Source of the DNA: Bacteriovoracaceae bacterium UBA4096
GTDB lineage: Bacteria > Bdellovibrionota > Bacteriovoracia > Bacteriovoracales > Bacteriovoracaceae
Length of the DNA: 10,791 nt
Assembly (NCBI GenBank): GCA_002381945.1
Contig: DFXY01000042.1
Coordinates: 1-10,791, forward strand
Direction of reading: 5' to 3'
The translations under genes and the position numbers were made by a program. Of this stretch, positions 1-6,975 are shown piece by piece. Positions within the stretch are counted from its first letter, which is position 1; each line of letters opens with the position of its first letter. The notes beneath the pieces are model-generated. The model searched no databases. It had not been told where the DNA came from and saw only the letters and a list, made by a program, of their open reading frames with translations.

Positions 1-446
1 GAAAAATTAGAAACAGAAATACCGTGGGCCGTTTTGTTTTCTGTCTTCCCTTTAATGATCACCAGCCCGTTACTGACATTAATATCTAACTGCTGTTCGG
101 GACTTTTTGGAGTGATGGTCAAAGTTCTTCCATGGGAAGTTTCACTCCATTCCATTTTATAATTTTGGGCCGTGGTTCGCTTAAAAGAATCAAAACCACT
201 AAATGAATCACTCATCACTTCATCCAAAAACTGCTCCATATCCTTGAACATATCAGGATCAGGAGTACCACCTTTAAGAAGCTTTTCCATCATCCTCCGA
301 TGCATCTCTTCCCGCATTTTAAGGCGTTTCTCCATGCTCGTAGACTCTTTGTCATCAATAGGTCTGGATCCTTGCTGGCCCAAAAGGGAGCCGGCCCAGA
401 AAATGAACATAAAAATAAACAACAAAGTTACATACATTCTTTTCAT
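1..446 (-). CDS. Exported protein with possible small-heat-shock (alpha-crystallin-like) domain, 3' end cut off
   Basis: The frame is open for 148 codons from the ATG at 446 to the window edge, so the C-terminus is missing. Residues 1-24 look like a Sec signal peptide: MKRM, then a long hydrophobic run (LLFIFMFIFWAGSLLG), then QQG. No cysteine follows, so it is not an obvious lipoprotein. Residues about 35-75 are charged, methionine-rich and probably helical (KRLKMREEMHRRMMEKLL, then MFKDMEQFLDEVM). From about residue 97 a beta-type segment begins (YKMEWSE, TLTITPK, LDINVSNGLVIIKGKTE). The pattern 'x-I-x-V-x-N-G-x-L-x-I-x-G' is that of the alpha-crystallin domain of Hsp20 proteins. That match is by eye only. 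It lies 25 bases after the stop of the BtuF-like gene on the same strand, so the two may be co-transcribed. No clear Shine-Dalgarno precedes 446; a second ATG at 437 is possible. Export and an Hsp20 fold together would be unusual. Confidence 0.7.
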   Translation of the reverse strand, partial: MKRMYVTLLFIFMFIFWAGSLLGQQGSRPIDDKESTSMEKRLKMREEMHRRMMEKLLKGGTPDPDMFKDMEQFLDEVMSDSFSGFDSFKRTTAQNYKMEWSETSHGRTLTITPKSPEQQLDINVSNGLVIIKGKTENKTAHGISVSNF

Positions 447-471
447 AGATTTTAAATATGGGCCGATTTTT

Positions 472-1260
472 TTAGACGTCAAGCCTTACGACCTCTTGAA
501 TTTTCTCAAACATTTGATCTAGCCCGTCAACAAATAGCGCAGGCCCCGGTTGAAGGAAAATGGCCGGAGACAATTCCCAAATCGCCTGATTCTGCACGGC
601 CTTAACTTGATTAAAACCCAGTCTTTTAGCAAAAGAGTCGAGCTTAACCGGCTTGCCGCACCAACAGCCAAAAATAATATCCGGATTACGCTCAATAATT
701 TCTTTATCAGTGACTTCCCGCTCTCGCGCCATGGCACCAATCCTGTCGGCAAAAATATTTTCACCCCCGCAGGCAGAAATCAGCTCGGAAACCCACTTTA
801 TGCCAGAAAATCGAGGATGATCCCACTCTTCAAAATAGACTTTGGGTCGAAACTTCAGATCAGAGGATTTTTTCTTAAAATGCTCAAGTTTTTGTTCAAA
901 AGATAAAACCAGGTTTCGGGCCTTCTTCTCTTCACCCACTATTCTTCCTAACAAGAGGATATTGTTAAGAATCTCATCAAGAGAGCGCTGATTTGTCACA
1001 AAAACGTTTAAACCCCGTCCTATAAGCTTAGAGGCGATTTCTTTTTGTATGTCAGAAAAACCAATCACCAGATCAGGTTCCATGATTACAATTTGTTCAA
1101 TATCAGAGCGAATAAATTGGCTGACCTGCGGATGTTTTTTGGCTTCAGGTGGTCGTTCCACATACTGGCTTACACCTGCAATCAAATCTTCTCGCCCCAA
1201 CAGATAGAGAGTCTCGACTGTTTCTTCTGTCAGGCATATAATTTTAGACGGATAAGACAT
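472..1260 (-). CDS. BtuF/FecB-like ABC-type substrate-binding protein (cobalamin-binding type) without signal peptide
   Basis: 262 residues with the layout of the type III periplasmic-binding fold (COG0614, BtuF/FhuD/FecB). The N-terminal lobe opens with KIICLTEETVETLYLLG and has the partner motif DLIAGVSQY at about 25-33. IEQIVIMEPDLVIG (54-67) is the usual 'I-x-x-L-x-P-D-L-V' strand. A long connecting helix runs about 94-130. The C-terminal lobe has EEWDHPRFSGIKWVSELI, CGGENIFAD, ERNPDIIFGCWCG and the closing QPGPALFVDGL. This signature resembles the 'cobalamin-binding protein' branch; the ligand is inferred. The protein starts straight in the first beta strand with no signal sequence. The upstream frame has a TAA two codons before the ATG, so no longer start exists. 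It is therefore predicted cytoplasmic, unlike classical BtuF. No permease or ATPase gene is adjacent. It is divergent from the DsbD-like gene across 37 bases. Confidence 0.85.
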   Translation of the reverse strand: MSYPSKIICLTEETVETLYLLGREDLIAGVSQYVERPPEAKKHPQVSQFIRSDIEQIVIMEPDLVIGFSDIQKEIASKLIGRGLNVFVTNQRSLDEILNNILLLGRIVGEEKKARNLVLSFEQKLEHFKKKSSDLKFRPKVYFEEWDHPRFSGIKWVSELISACGGENIFADRIGAMAREREVTDKEIIERNPDIIFGCWCGKPVKLDSFAKRLGFNQVKAVQNQAIWELSPAIFLQPGPALFVDGLDQMFEKIQEVVRLDV

Positions 1261-1297
1261 AAATTATTGTTCCCGGATATCATGATAAAGGATTCAC
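1261..1297. promoter_or_regulatory. 37-base divergent start region with palindrome TATCATGATA
   Basis: The gap separates two divergent start codons, so both promoters must lie here or reach into the opposite gene. It contains a perfect 10-base palindrome, TATCATGATA, at 1278-1287. Read on either strand its half TATCAT resembles a -10 hexamer. No convincing -35 box is visible on either side. On the minus strand a start near 1275 would give a leader of about 15 bases. On the plus strand such a start would remove the Shine-Dalgarno, so the plus promoter is more likely further left, inside the BtuF-like gene. Confidence 0.35.
1287..1292 (+). promoter_or_regulatory. Ribosome binding site of the DsbD-like gene
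   Basis: AAAGGA lies five bases before the ATG at 1298. It supports that start, which also gives a proper signal peptide. Confidence 0.7.
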
Positions 1298-3403
1298 ATG
1301 CTGAAAGCTATCGTTCTTCTCCTTCTTTCGTTTTCAATATATGCCAATGAGGAACATGCTACTTTTTCCGTACAGAGATTTGAAGACAAGATAGTTGTCA
1401 CCATAAATCATGACAAAGGTTGGCATACTTACTGGAAAAATCCGGGAGATGCTGGCATTGCCTCGACTTTTAAATTTTTTAAATCCAATACACTAATTGA
1501 TGCCAAGGCCTTTGAGTGGCCAACTCCAAAAAAATATATTGAGGCCGGCGATATTTTAACAATTGGTTATAGTGGAACAAAGCATTTTTTCTTTAACAAT
1601 ATTCCAGGAACTTTTGAGACCCGGGTTGGCGTCTTAATTTGTAAAGACATTTGCATTCCAGGTGAAGCTTCTCTCACTCTGAATGAAAATGAGAAATTCA
1701 CTGCCAGCCGGAAGGCCAAGCCTTTTGAAACAGCTGAATTAAAAAAAGCTTTTGAATCTCTTCCTCAGGAATCGGCCTTACCCGCTGGCTTCGAGTATTA
1801 TCTTACACGGGAAAAAGATCAGCCTAAGTTAACTCTGCATTATACCTTAAAAGATTTCAAAGCGACCAAGCTTCCTCAAGAGCTAAATCTCCTCACTGGC
1901 TTCCCACACGTTCCTTGGGGATACAAGCGTGAATCCCTCTACCTAAAAGACGGAGTCCTTTACGGCAAAACTGAAATTGAATGGGATGGTGAGTACCAGG
2001 ATCCTGAAATGCCTTTGCCGGTCAATGGTCAGTTTGAAAAACCTTATGACTTAAAATTCCTCTTAAATGCTCCGGATACTGATAAGGTCAATGTCGTAAA
2101 TTTAAAGGTCGAGAATTTTTCAAATGCAACTTCTTCCCTGACCGATTTTTATAAAGATCTTCCGCCATTTAGCGGTAAGTCTGTTGCCACCGCTCCCACT
2201 GCTGATAATAAGAGCATGCTGCAGTACTTGATCTTTGCTTTTTTAGGAGGTTTGATTCTAAATCTCATGCCGTGTGTGTTGCCAGTAATCTCTTTGAAAT
2301 TGTTTGGTTTAATTAAGCACAGGAATCTTCCTCAAAGGAAAATCCTTTCCCACAATTTAAGTTATACTGCAGGAGTGATCTCCACATTTATGGTGCTGGC
2401 AGGTGTCATAGCTTTACTCAAAGCAGGTGGAGAAGAATTCGGATGGGGTTTTCAACTTCAATCTCCGGCCTTCATTCTAATCATGATGCTGATCCTGTTT
2501 ATTTTGAGTTTAAACCTTTTCGGTCTGTTTGAATTTAGAACTCCCGGTGGTGCAAAATTTGGCTCGCAAGAAATTAAAGAAGGTGTTTCGGGAGATTTTT
2601 TCTCCGGTATTCTCACTACCATCTTATCCACACCTTGTTCCGCACCTTTTCTGGGAACTGCCTTAACATTTGCATTCACGACCAGTATCTTTAATATTTT
2701 TCTCATGTTCTTTTTTATTGGGTTTGGACTGGCCTTTCCTTTTCTACTCACCGCAATTTTTCCGGCTACTTTAAGCATCTTTCCTCGTCCAGGTGCCTGG
2801 ATGGAGAAATTAAAATATTTCCTGGGTCTGTCTTTAGTCATTACTGTTATCTGGCTATATGACGTGTTCGTTTCTTTGGTAAATTTTGAAGTCGTTAGTT
2901 GGAAGTTGAATCTTCTTTTTGGACTTTGGTTTTTTGCCTTTTTCTTTGCCCAGAAAATTTCAAGGTCACGCCCGCTTCAGTTTTTAGTTTTCGCTTTTCC
3001 ATTAGTGCTGACAGTTATGGCCATCCAGAATCTGGAAATGAAACCTGCCATTGGCACTCAGACTGTTAAGAAAGACAGTCTCTGGGCACCATGGTCAGAA
3101 AGCAAACTTCAAGCTGAAAAAGGAAAACTTGTTTTCATGGATTTCACGGCCGAATGGTGCCTGACCTGCAAGGTGAATAAAAAATTAGTATTGGAAACAG
3201 ATGGTTTTAATGAATTGGCCAAAAAATATGAAGTGGTTCTGGTACGTGCCGATTGGACACGTCGGGACGACAATATCACTCAATTCTTAAAACGCTTTAA
3301 TATAGTGGGAGTTCCCGCCTACTTCGTCCAAAAGCCTAATGGGGAAATTGTCTCATTGGGAGAAACCATTTCTCTTTCAAAAATTGAAAAACATTTAAAA
3401 TAA
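1298..3403 (+). CDS. DsbD/ScsB-family thiol:disulfide interchange protein (three-domain cytoplasm-to-periplasm reductase)
   Basis: 701 residues. It moves electrons from cytoplasmic thioredoxin through the inner membrane to periplasmic disulfide proteins. Residues 1-16 are a short signal peptide (MLKAIVLLLLSFSIYA, then NEE). Residues about 20-280 form the periplasmic N-terminal part, with WHTYWKNPGDAG and the redox pair C115/C119 in LICKDICIPGEA. That C-x3-C spacing and the long N-part look like the ScsB branch; E. coli DsbD has C-x5-C. Residues about 307-580 are the membrane part with around eight hydrophobic segments and the two essential cysteines, C326 (LMPCVLPV) and C447 (STPCSAPF). Residues about 600-701 are a thioredoxin-like domain with WCLTC (C621, C624) and the cis-proline motif VGVPAYF. 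All six expected cysteines are present, so it should be active. It stands alone: no dsbC, ccm or scs genes adjoin, so its substrates are unknown. Its stop is one base from the convergent gpsA stop. Confidence 0.93.
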   Translation: MLKAIVLLLLSFSIYANEEHATFSVQRFEDKIVVTINHDKGWHTYWKNPGDAGIASTFKFFKSNTLIDAKAFEWPTPKKYIEAGDILTIGYSGTKHFFFNNIPGTFETRVGVLICKDICIPGEASLTLNENEKFTASRKAKPFETAELKKAFESLPQESALPAGFEYYLTREKDQPKLTLHYTLKDFKATKLPQELNLLTGFPHVPWGYKRESLYLKDGVLYGKTEIEWDGEYQDPEMPLPVNGQFEKPYDLKFLLNAPDTDKVNVVNLKVENFSNATSSLTDFYKDLPPFSGKSVATAPTADNKSMLQYLIFAFLGGLILNLMPCVLPVISLKLFGLIKHRNLPQRKILSHNLSYTAGVISTFMVLAGVIALLKAGGEEFGWGFQLQSPAFILIMMLILFILSLNLFGLFEFRTPGGAKFGSQEIKEGVSGDFFSGILTTILSTPCSAPFLGTALTFAFTTSIFNIFLMFFFIGFGLAFPFLLTAIFPATLSIFPRPGAWMEKLKYFLGLSLVITVIWLYDVFVSLVNFEVVSWKLNLLFGLWFFAFFFAQKISRSRPLQFLVFAFPLVLTVMAIQNLEMKPAIGTQTVKKDSLWAPWSESKLQAEKGKLVFMDFTAEWCLTCKVNKKLVLETDGFNELAKKYEVVLVRADWTRRDDNITQFLKRFNIVGVPAYFVQKPNGEIVSLGETISLSKIEKHLK

Positions 3404-3404
3404 G

Positions 3405-4430
3405 TTACTCGTCAAACTTTGGTGGCAGGAGCATCAGCTCCTGTATCACTTCTTTAGGGTCATGCCCGTTATAAAGGACTTCGTAGAGTCCTGAAAAAAT
3501 CCGGGCACGGATATTCATCTTTTTAGCGAGTAAATAAGCGGCTTTGGTCGTTTTATAACCCTCAACCACACTTTTACTGGAACGAATGATCTCTTCGGCC
3601 TTACGACCCTTGGCAATTTCAATTCCAAAGGACTTATTCCGGGATAGCTCACCCGTAGTCGTGAGAATTAAATCTCCCATGCCACTTGGCCCATAGAACG
3701 TTTCCGGCCGAGCCCCAAACACAGCACCGAACCTGAGCATTTCAACAATACCTCGGGTAATTAAAGCGGCCCTGGTGTTATGGTTATAACCCAGCCCTTC
3801 CATAATCCCACCGGCAATGGCGATGACGTTTTTTAAAGAGCCTCCTAACAAGACACCTTTAACATCGGTAGTAGGAATCGCTTTAAAAAACTCAGTCCCA
3901 AGCATGTCACAGGCAAGTAACAAATTGTCCCGATCTTCCCCCGCCAGCGATACAATCGTGATCTGTTTGTCCACAATCTCTTTGGCAAAGGAAGGTCCGG
4001 ATAAATACATTAACTGGGAACGGAAAGAGTCAAAATGGGTTTTAAAGAGTTCATCCGGAAGCTTTAATGTTTCATGATCAATGCCTTTAGCAAGACTGAC
4101 GAGAGGCACACCACGTTCAAAGTAATGCTTAAGTTCTTCACGATGTTCAAGGCAAAAGTCTTCAATGGCCGACATTGGTAGACCTGAGACAATAAGTTCC
4201 AATTCACCCTCTACAAGCTTTCTGACTTCGTCCCAACTCAGGGCCGCTTTAAGAGTTTCTGGAAGTTTTTGACCAGGCAGATAAGTACTATTCTCGCCCC
4301 GATTGATCTCGTCATAAATATCCTGAGATCTCACCAGAACTATGACTTTCTGAAAATTTTGGGAAAGCACAAAACCAATGGAGGTTCCGAAGGCCCCACC
4401 GGCCAGAACTAAGGCCGTTTTAAACTTCAT
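3405..4430 (-). CDS. gpsA: Glycerol-3-phosphate dehydrogenase [NAD(P)+]
   Basis: 341 residues, the usual family length. It reduces dihydroxyacetone phosphate to sn-glycerol-3-phosphate, the backbone for phospholipids, in the cytoplasm. Family motifs in order: the Rossmann loop at 10-15, LVSLAKGI with lysine 115, LSGPSFAKEI (143-152), GGSLKNVIAIAGGI with catalytic lysine 200, NTRAALITRG (218-227), GPSGMGDLILT (247-257) and SRNKSFG (263-269). The nucleotide loop reads A-G-G-A-F-G. The first glycine of the normal G-x-G-x-x-G is alanine (codon GCC), which is odd and may affect cofactor affinity. GGAGA at 4435-4439, 4-5 bases before the ATG, supports the start. The gene follows the DUF493 gene after 13 bases, so they are likely one operon. 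Identification is secure from the second half of the protein; only the cofactor loop is unusual. Confidence 0.96.
   Translation of the reverse strand: MKFKTALVLAGGAFGTSIGFVLSQNFQKVIVLVRSQDIYDEINRGENSTYLPGQKLPETLKAALSWDEVRKLVEGELELIVSGLPMSAIEDFCLEHREELKHYFERGVPLVSLAKGIDHETLKLPDELFKTHFDSFRSQLMYLSGPSFAKEIVDKQITIVSLAGEDRDNLLLACDMLGTEFFKAIPTTDVKGVLLGGSLKNVIAIAGGIMEGLGYNHNTRAALITRGIVEMLRFGAVFGARPETFYGPSGMGDLILTTTGELSRNKSFGIEIAKGRKAEEIIRSSKSVVEGYKTTKAAYLLAKKMNIRARIFSGLYEVLYNGHDPKEVIQELMLLPPKFDE
3426..3443. terminator. Candidate hairpin at the convergent dsbD-like/gpsA ends (weak)
   Basis: CAGGAGC-ATCA-GCTCCTG is a perfect 7-base stem with a 4-base loop, 23 bases beyond the dsbD-like stop and inside the last codons of gpsA. 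For rightward transcripts it is followed by a pyrimidine-rich stretch but no true T-run, so it is not a textbook intrinsic terminator. The stem encodes Q-E-L-M-L-L in gpsA and may be chance. Confidence 0.25.
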
Positions 4431-4443
4431 GTATTCTCCGCTC

Positions 4444-4698
4444 TTATAAACTGATAATACCTTTTATAGTACTCATCAATTCGTAAACCTCGAGAACTTC
4501 TTCGGTGCTCTTCATGAGTTTCCGGGCAGAAATCGAGATATAGTTGCCTTTTTTAGACGGTGTTTCATGAATGGTAAAACCAGTCAGTTTAGCAATTATC
4601 AAGGACTTATCATTGGCCTTAACGATAAATTTAAATTCATAATAATCAGGCCACTGATAGGTTTCATCCAAAAGAGACTTAAATTTTTCATTATTCAT
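4444..4698 (-). CDS. DUF493 (YbeD-like) family protein
   Basis: 84 residues, cytoplasmic. The second half carries the DUF493/YbeD signature: P-S-K-K-G-N-Y-I-S-I-S at about 47-57, matching the PSSKGNYHSVS of E. coli YbeD. A helix (STEEVLEVYELMSTIKGI) and a terminal strand follow. The N-terminal half fits the family's first strand and helix (WPDYYEFKFIVKA). This is a small ferredoxin-like, ACT-like alpha/beta fold often called a regulatory protein; its biochemical role is not established. It is 13 bases upstream of gpsA and probably shares its promoter. The Shine-Dalgarno is weak: only A-rich sequence with AAGAAA lies before the ATG. No transfer signs. Confidence 0.8.
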   Translation of the reverse strand: MNNEKFKSLLDETYQWPDYYEFKFIVKANDKSLIIAKLTGFTIHETPSKKGNYISISARKLMKSTEEVLEVYELMSTIKGIISL

Positions 4699-4852
4699 AA
4701 TTTTTTTCTTTTTTAATCAGTTCCAACTTAGTGATTTTTCACCCTCAAAAAGAAATATCAAGGAGTTACTCAAAGAGTGTTCGACTAAGTTTTAAAGTTC
4801 AAGAGTCCGATTCAGGGATATCGACAGGCGATTGATTGCCTTGGGAGATCTC
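4699..4852. promoter_or_regulatory. 154-base divergent intergenic region, longest gap in the window
   Basis: It lies between the DUF493-gpsA unit (left) and the 706-residue exported protein-Sua5 unit (right), so it must hold promoters for both, though no clear -35/-10 pair stands out. What it does hold: an A/T-rich tract beside the DUF493 start; GTGA-TTTT-TCAC at 4731-4742; interleaved symmetry GAGT-T-ACTC-AAA-GAGT at 4763-4778; and a spaced inverted repeat AACTTAG (4725-4731) / CTAAGTT (4785-4791). The latter two could be operator half-sites. I see no small gene or structured RNA. Confidence 0.4.
4843..4847 (+). promoter_or_regulatory. Ribosome binding site that fixes the start of the 706-residue protein
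   Basis: GGGAG sits five bases before the ATG at 4853. The longer reading frame beginning with TTG at 4832 would place this site inside the gene and put seven extra residues in front of a normal signal peptide. The ATG is therefore preferred. Confidence 0.7.
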
Positions 4853-6973
4853 ATGAAAGTATGGATGCTAGTCCTTATTCTTGTCTCGGCTTCGGCGTAC
4901 TCGTCGGAGTTTACCCACATCAAACTTAACTCTGAATTTGAAGAATATCTTACCCAATCTAAAACGAAAAGTAATCTTGTCTCAAAATACAAATCCCTGA
5001 GTGCACTTAATGCCCAACAAGTTCAAGCGAGAACAGTTCAAAACAAAATGATGAATGTCCTATTAGGCGCCACTTTGAACTCCAAAAGTGGAATTAATAG
5101 TCCTATCCCGGTAGATGGTGAAGAATCCCCTCTCTATGATGAGATTCGTAGACATCTGGAACTTGCTCACTCGGGCATAGGGCAAAGTGAAGTGGCCAAT
5201 ATTAATCGCCTGAATCAACAATTCAATCTGGGTTCCGCAAACTATTCTGGCTTTTCCTGGCAAAGACCGTTTGGTGTTGTTCAGGTGTATGCTGACAGAC
5301 AAGTAACTCCTAACTTATTTGGAAGTAATTGGTTGATCCAAGATACTTTTACCTTTGAAATTGAGGCCTCAACTTTTCTGGAAAAGTTGAATCAAGCAGG
5401 GCTCTCAGAGATGAGTGACACTGAAATTCAGGCCTTCGCAGGTGTATCATTCCGCCGTGTATATACCTATTACCACTATGCAAATTCCTATCAAGATGGA
5501 CTGGGAGCAGACTTCTCCAAGCTCTTTCTGCTTTTTACCAAATTTAATCAACCTGGTATGGAAGTGATGGGACATGAAGACATTATGAAAAGGGAAGATA
5601 CATGGACAGCCAGTGCTGGAGGTATTGTCACAACTCCTCCCCTCTACAATATTTCCTTTTCGGGCGGGGCCCTGGCCCAATATGATTTTCAACAAATGAC
5701 CTCAGTTCAAAGCCATCACTCCCAAAATCTAGCAGATCAACGTTTTAAAGTGGGAGTCTTAAGTAAACGCACCGTAAGTGCCGGCGTCTCTCTAGAACTC
5801 CAGTTAGATTTTTTTAGACTCTTAAAACTCTCACTTCTTCGTTATGATTTAAACTATGAGTATGCTTCAGGTAAAGAATTCACTCTGGGGTTTAATCCAG
5901 TTCAATGGGAACAGATTAAGGGAGAAAATGAAAAGATATCTGAGCTAAGATCAATTCTAAATGGTGTCGGATCAGTAAAACAACTGGAGCCTTATGTGGT
6001 GCGCCTGGATGAATCCAGTTCTGAAAGGCTTGATCAAAGAGGCAGCATCCTTATCTGGGGTAAACTTCAAAAAAGTAAAACGGAACAAATTCGGGTTATA
6101 AAAGATAATAACGTTCGGGTGTTTTATAAAAACTACGCTCAGAATGTAAAAGTCGTGCAGAATATTATTAGCCGCATTTTTTCGGCCATCATCTACAAGC
6201 TTTTAAAGCTTCCTGTTGGTGCCACCAATGCTGCCATTTATAGCCGTCAGCTCACTATGGAGTATGAGGCCACTCATCCTCAGGCAACCGATCCAAATAT
6301 TACCCGCATTGATAATTCTGAACAGTTCTCTTTTGTTCTGACCCAATACTACAATGCTGCCAGAACCGATCGCTGGATTGATAGGCGCTTTAAAAATGAT
6401 CTCATCTGGTTCGTGGATAATTTCACAACCCTGCCCAAAGATTATAAAATCAATATTCGTCAGGAACATCTTAAAGGTCCAATGATAATTGAGAGTCATT
6501 TGCGGGTTGAAAAGGCAGGGCTTCTTTTCTTGTTACAGGCCAGTGAGAATACCGTTTTTGGTGAACTCGCTAATGTATGTGATTCCCGTCGCAGGGAGGA
6601 TTGGATGCGGGAAAGTGAACGTAAAGAAATGCTTCAGAGAAGATTAAGTAAACGTGAGTCCTGCGTAAAAGACTTAGGAATAAAGTTTCTTGCCTTTAAA
6701 CAGGATTACTTCGCCAATCACTTAAAACCATCCCTCGCCAAATTTAAGACTTTCATTACCAGATATTACAAACGAAGTGAGAACATCAACGCTCTTAGCG
6801 CGCTCTTTGGTTCTGAAAATACTTTCATCCATGGAAAACTTCAGGCAAAAAGTGGACTGGGTACTGACTTCCATACGACCTTTTCTTCTGGACAATTCCG
6901 GGGTCTGGGGGTTATTGATAATTTTAAACGCGAACTCGGCTCCCGAGTGCCTGCCAGTATCATAAGCGAGTAA
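4853..6973 (+). CDS. Exported protein of unknown function, 706 residues
   Basis: I do not recognise this family. The start at 4853 gives a clean Sec signal peptide (MKVWMLVLILVSASA, cut likely before YSSEF) with no lipobox cysteine. Residues about 25-125 look helical and polar. Residues about 130-350 are rich in alternating and aromatic residues, with segments such as SFRRVYTYYHYANSY (199-213), the glycine/serine-rich ASAGGIVTT and ISFSGGALAQYDF, and KVGVLSKRTVSAGVSLELQL (299-318). These suggest beta structure, perhaps a beta-sandwich or outer-membrane strands. Residues about 430-455 are a moderately hydrophobic helix. Residues 575-605 are strongly charged and hold the only two cysteines (C576, C604), possibly a disulfide. 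The end (ASIISE) lacks the terminal aromatic of typical outer-membrane barrels. No known catalytic or MACPF-type motif is visible. The Sua5 gene follows after two bases. A periplasmic or outer-membrane role is inferred from the signal peptide only. Confidence 0.85.
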   Translation: MKVWMLVLILVSASAYSSEFTHIKLNSEFEEYLTQSKTKSNLVSKYKSLSALNAQQVQARTVQNKMMNVLLGATLNSKSGINSPIPVDGEESPLYDEIRRHLELAHSGIGQSEVANINRLNQQFNLGSANYSGFSWQRPFGVVQVYADRQVTPNLFGSNWLIQDTFTFEIEASTFLEKLNQAGLSEMSDTEIQAFAGVSFRRVYTYYHYANSYQDGLGADFSKLFLLFTKFNQPGMEVMGHEDIMKREDTWTASAGGIVTTPPLYNISFSGGALAQYDFQQMTSVQSHHSQNLADQRFKVGVLSKRTVSAGVSLELQLDFFRLLKLSLLRYDLNYEYASGKEFTLGFNPVQWEQIKGENEKISELRSILNGVGSVKQLEPYVVRLDESSSERLDQRGSILIWGKLQKSKTEQIRVIKDNNVRVFYKNYAQNVKVVQNIISRIFSAIIYKLLKLPVGATNAAIYSRQLTMEYEATHPQATDPNITRIDNSEQFSFVLTQYYNAARTDRWIDRRFKNDLIWFVDNFTTLPKDYKINIRQEHLKGPMIIESHLRVEKAGLLFLLQASENTVFGELANVCDSRRREDWMRESERKEMLQRRLSKRESCVKDLGIKFLAFKQDYFANHLKPSLAKFKTFITRYYKRSENINALSALFGSENTFIHGKLQAKSGLGTDFHTTFSSGQFRGLGVIDNFKRELGSRVPASIISE

Positions 6974-6975
6974 AA

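Noticed and set aside
550..906. 118-codon frame opposite the BtuF-like gene
   Set aside because: No ribosome site or protein motif; the opposite strand carries a well-conserved family.
2458..2841. 127-codon antisense open frame inside the DsbD-like gene
   Set aside because: Basic, low-complexity product with no motif, opposite the conserved membrane domain; a shadow of the real gene.
4731..4742. GTGATTTTTCAC as an operator
   Set aside because: Only four-base arms in an A/T-rich tract; expected by chance and no second copy seen.
4832..4852. TTG start at 4832 giving a 713-residue protein
   Set aside because: It would put seven residues before a well-formed signal peptide and bury the GGGAG ribosome site that serves the ATG at 4853.
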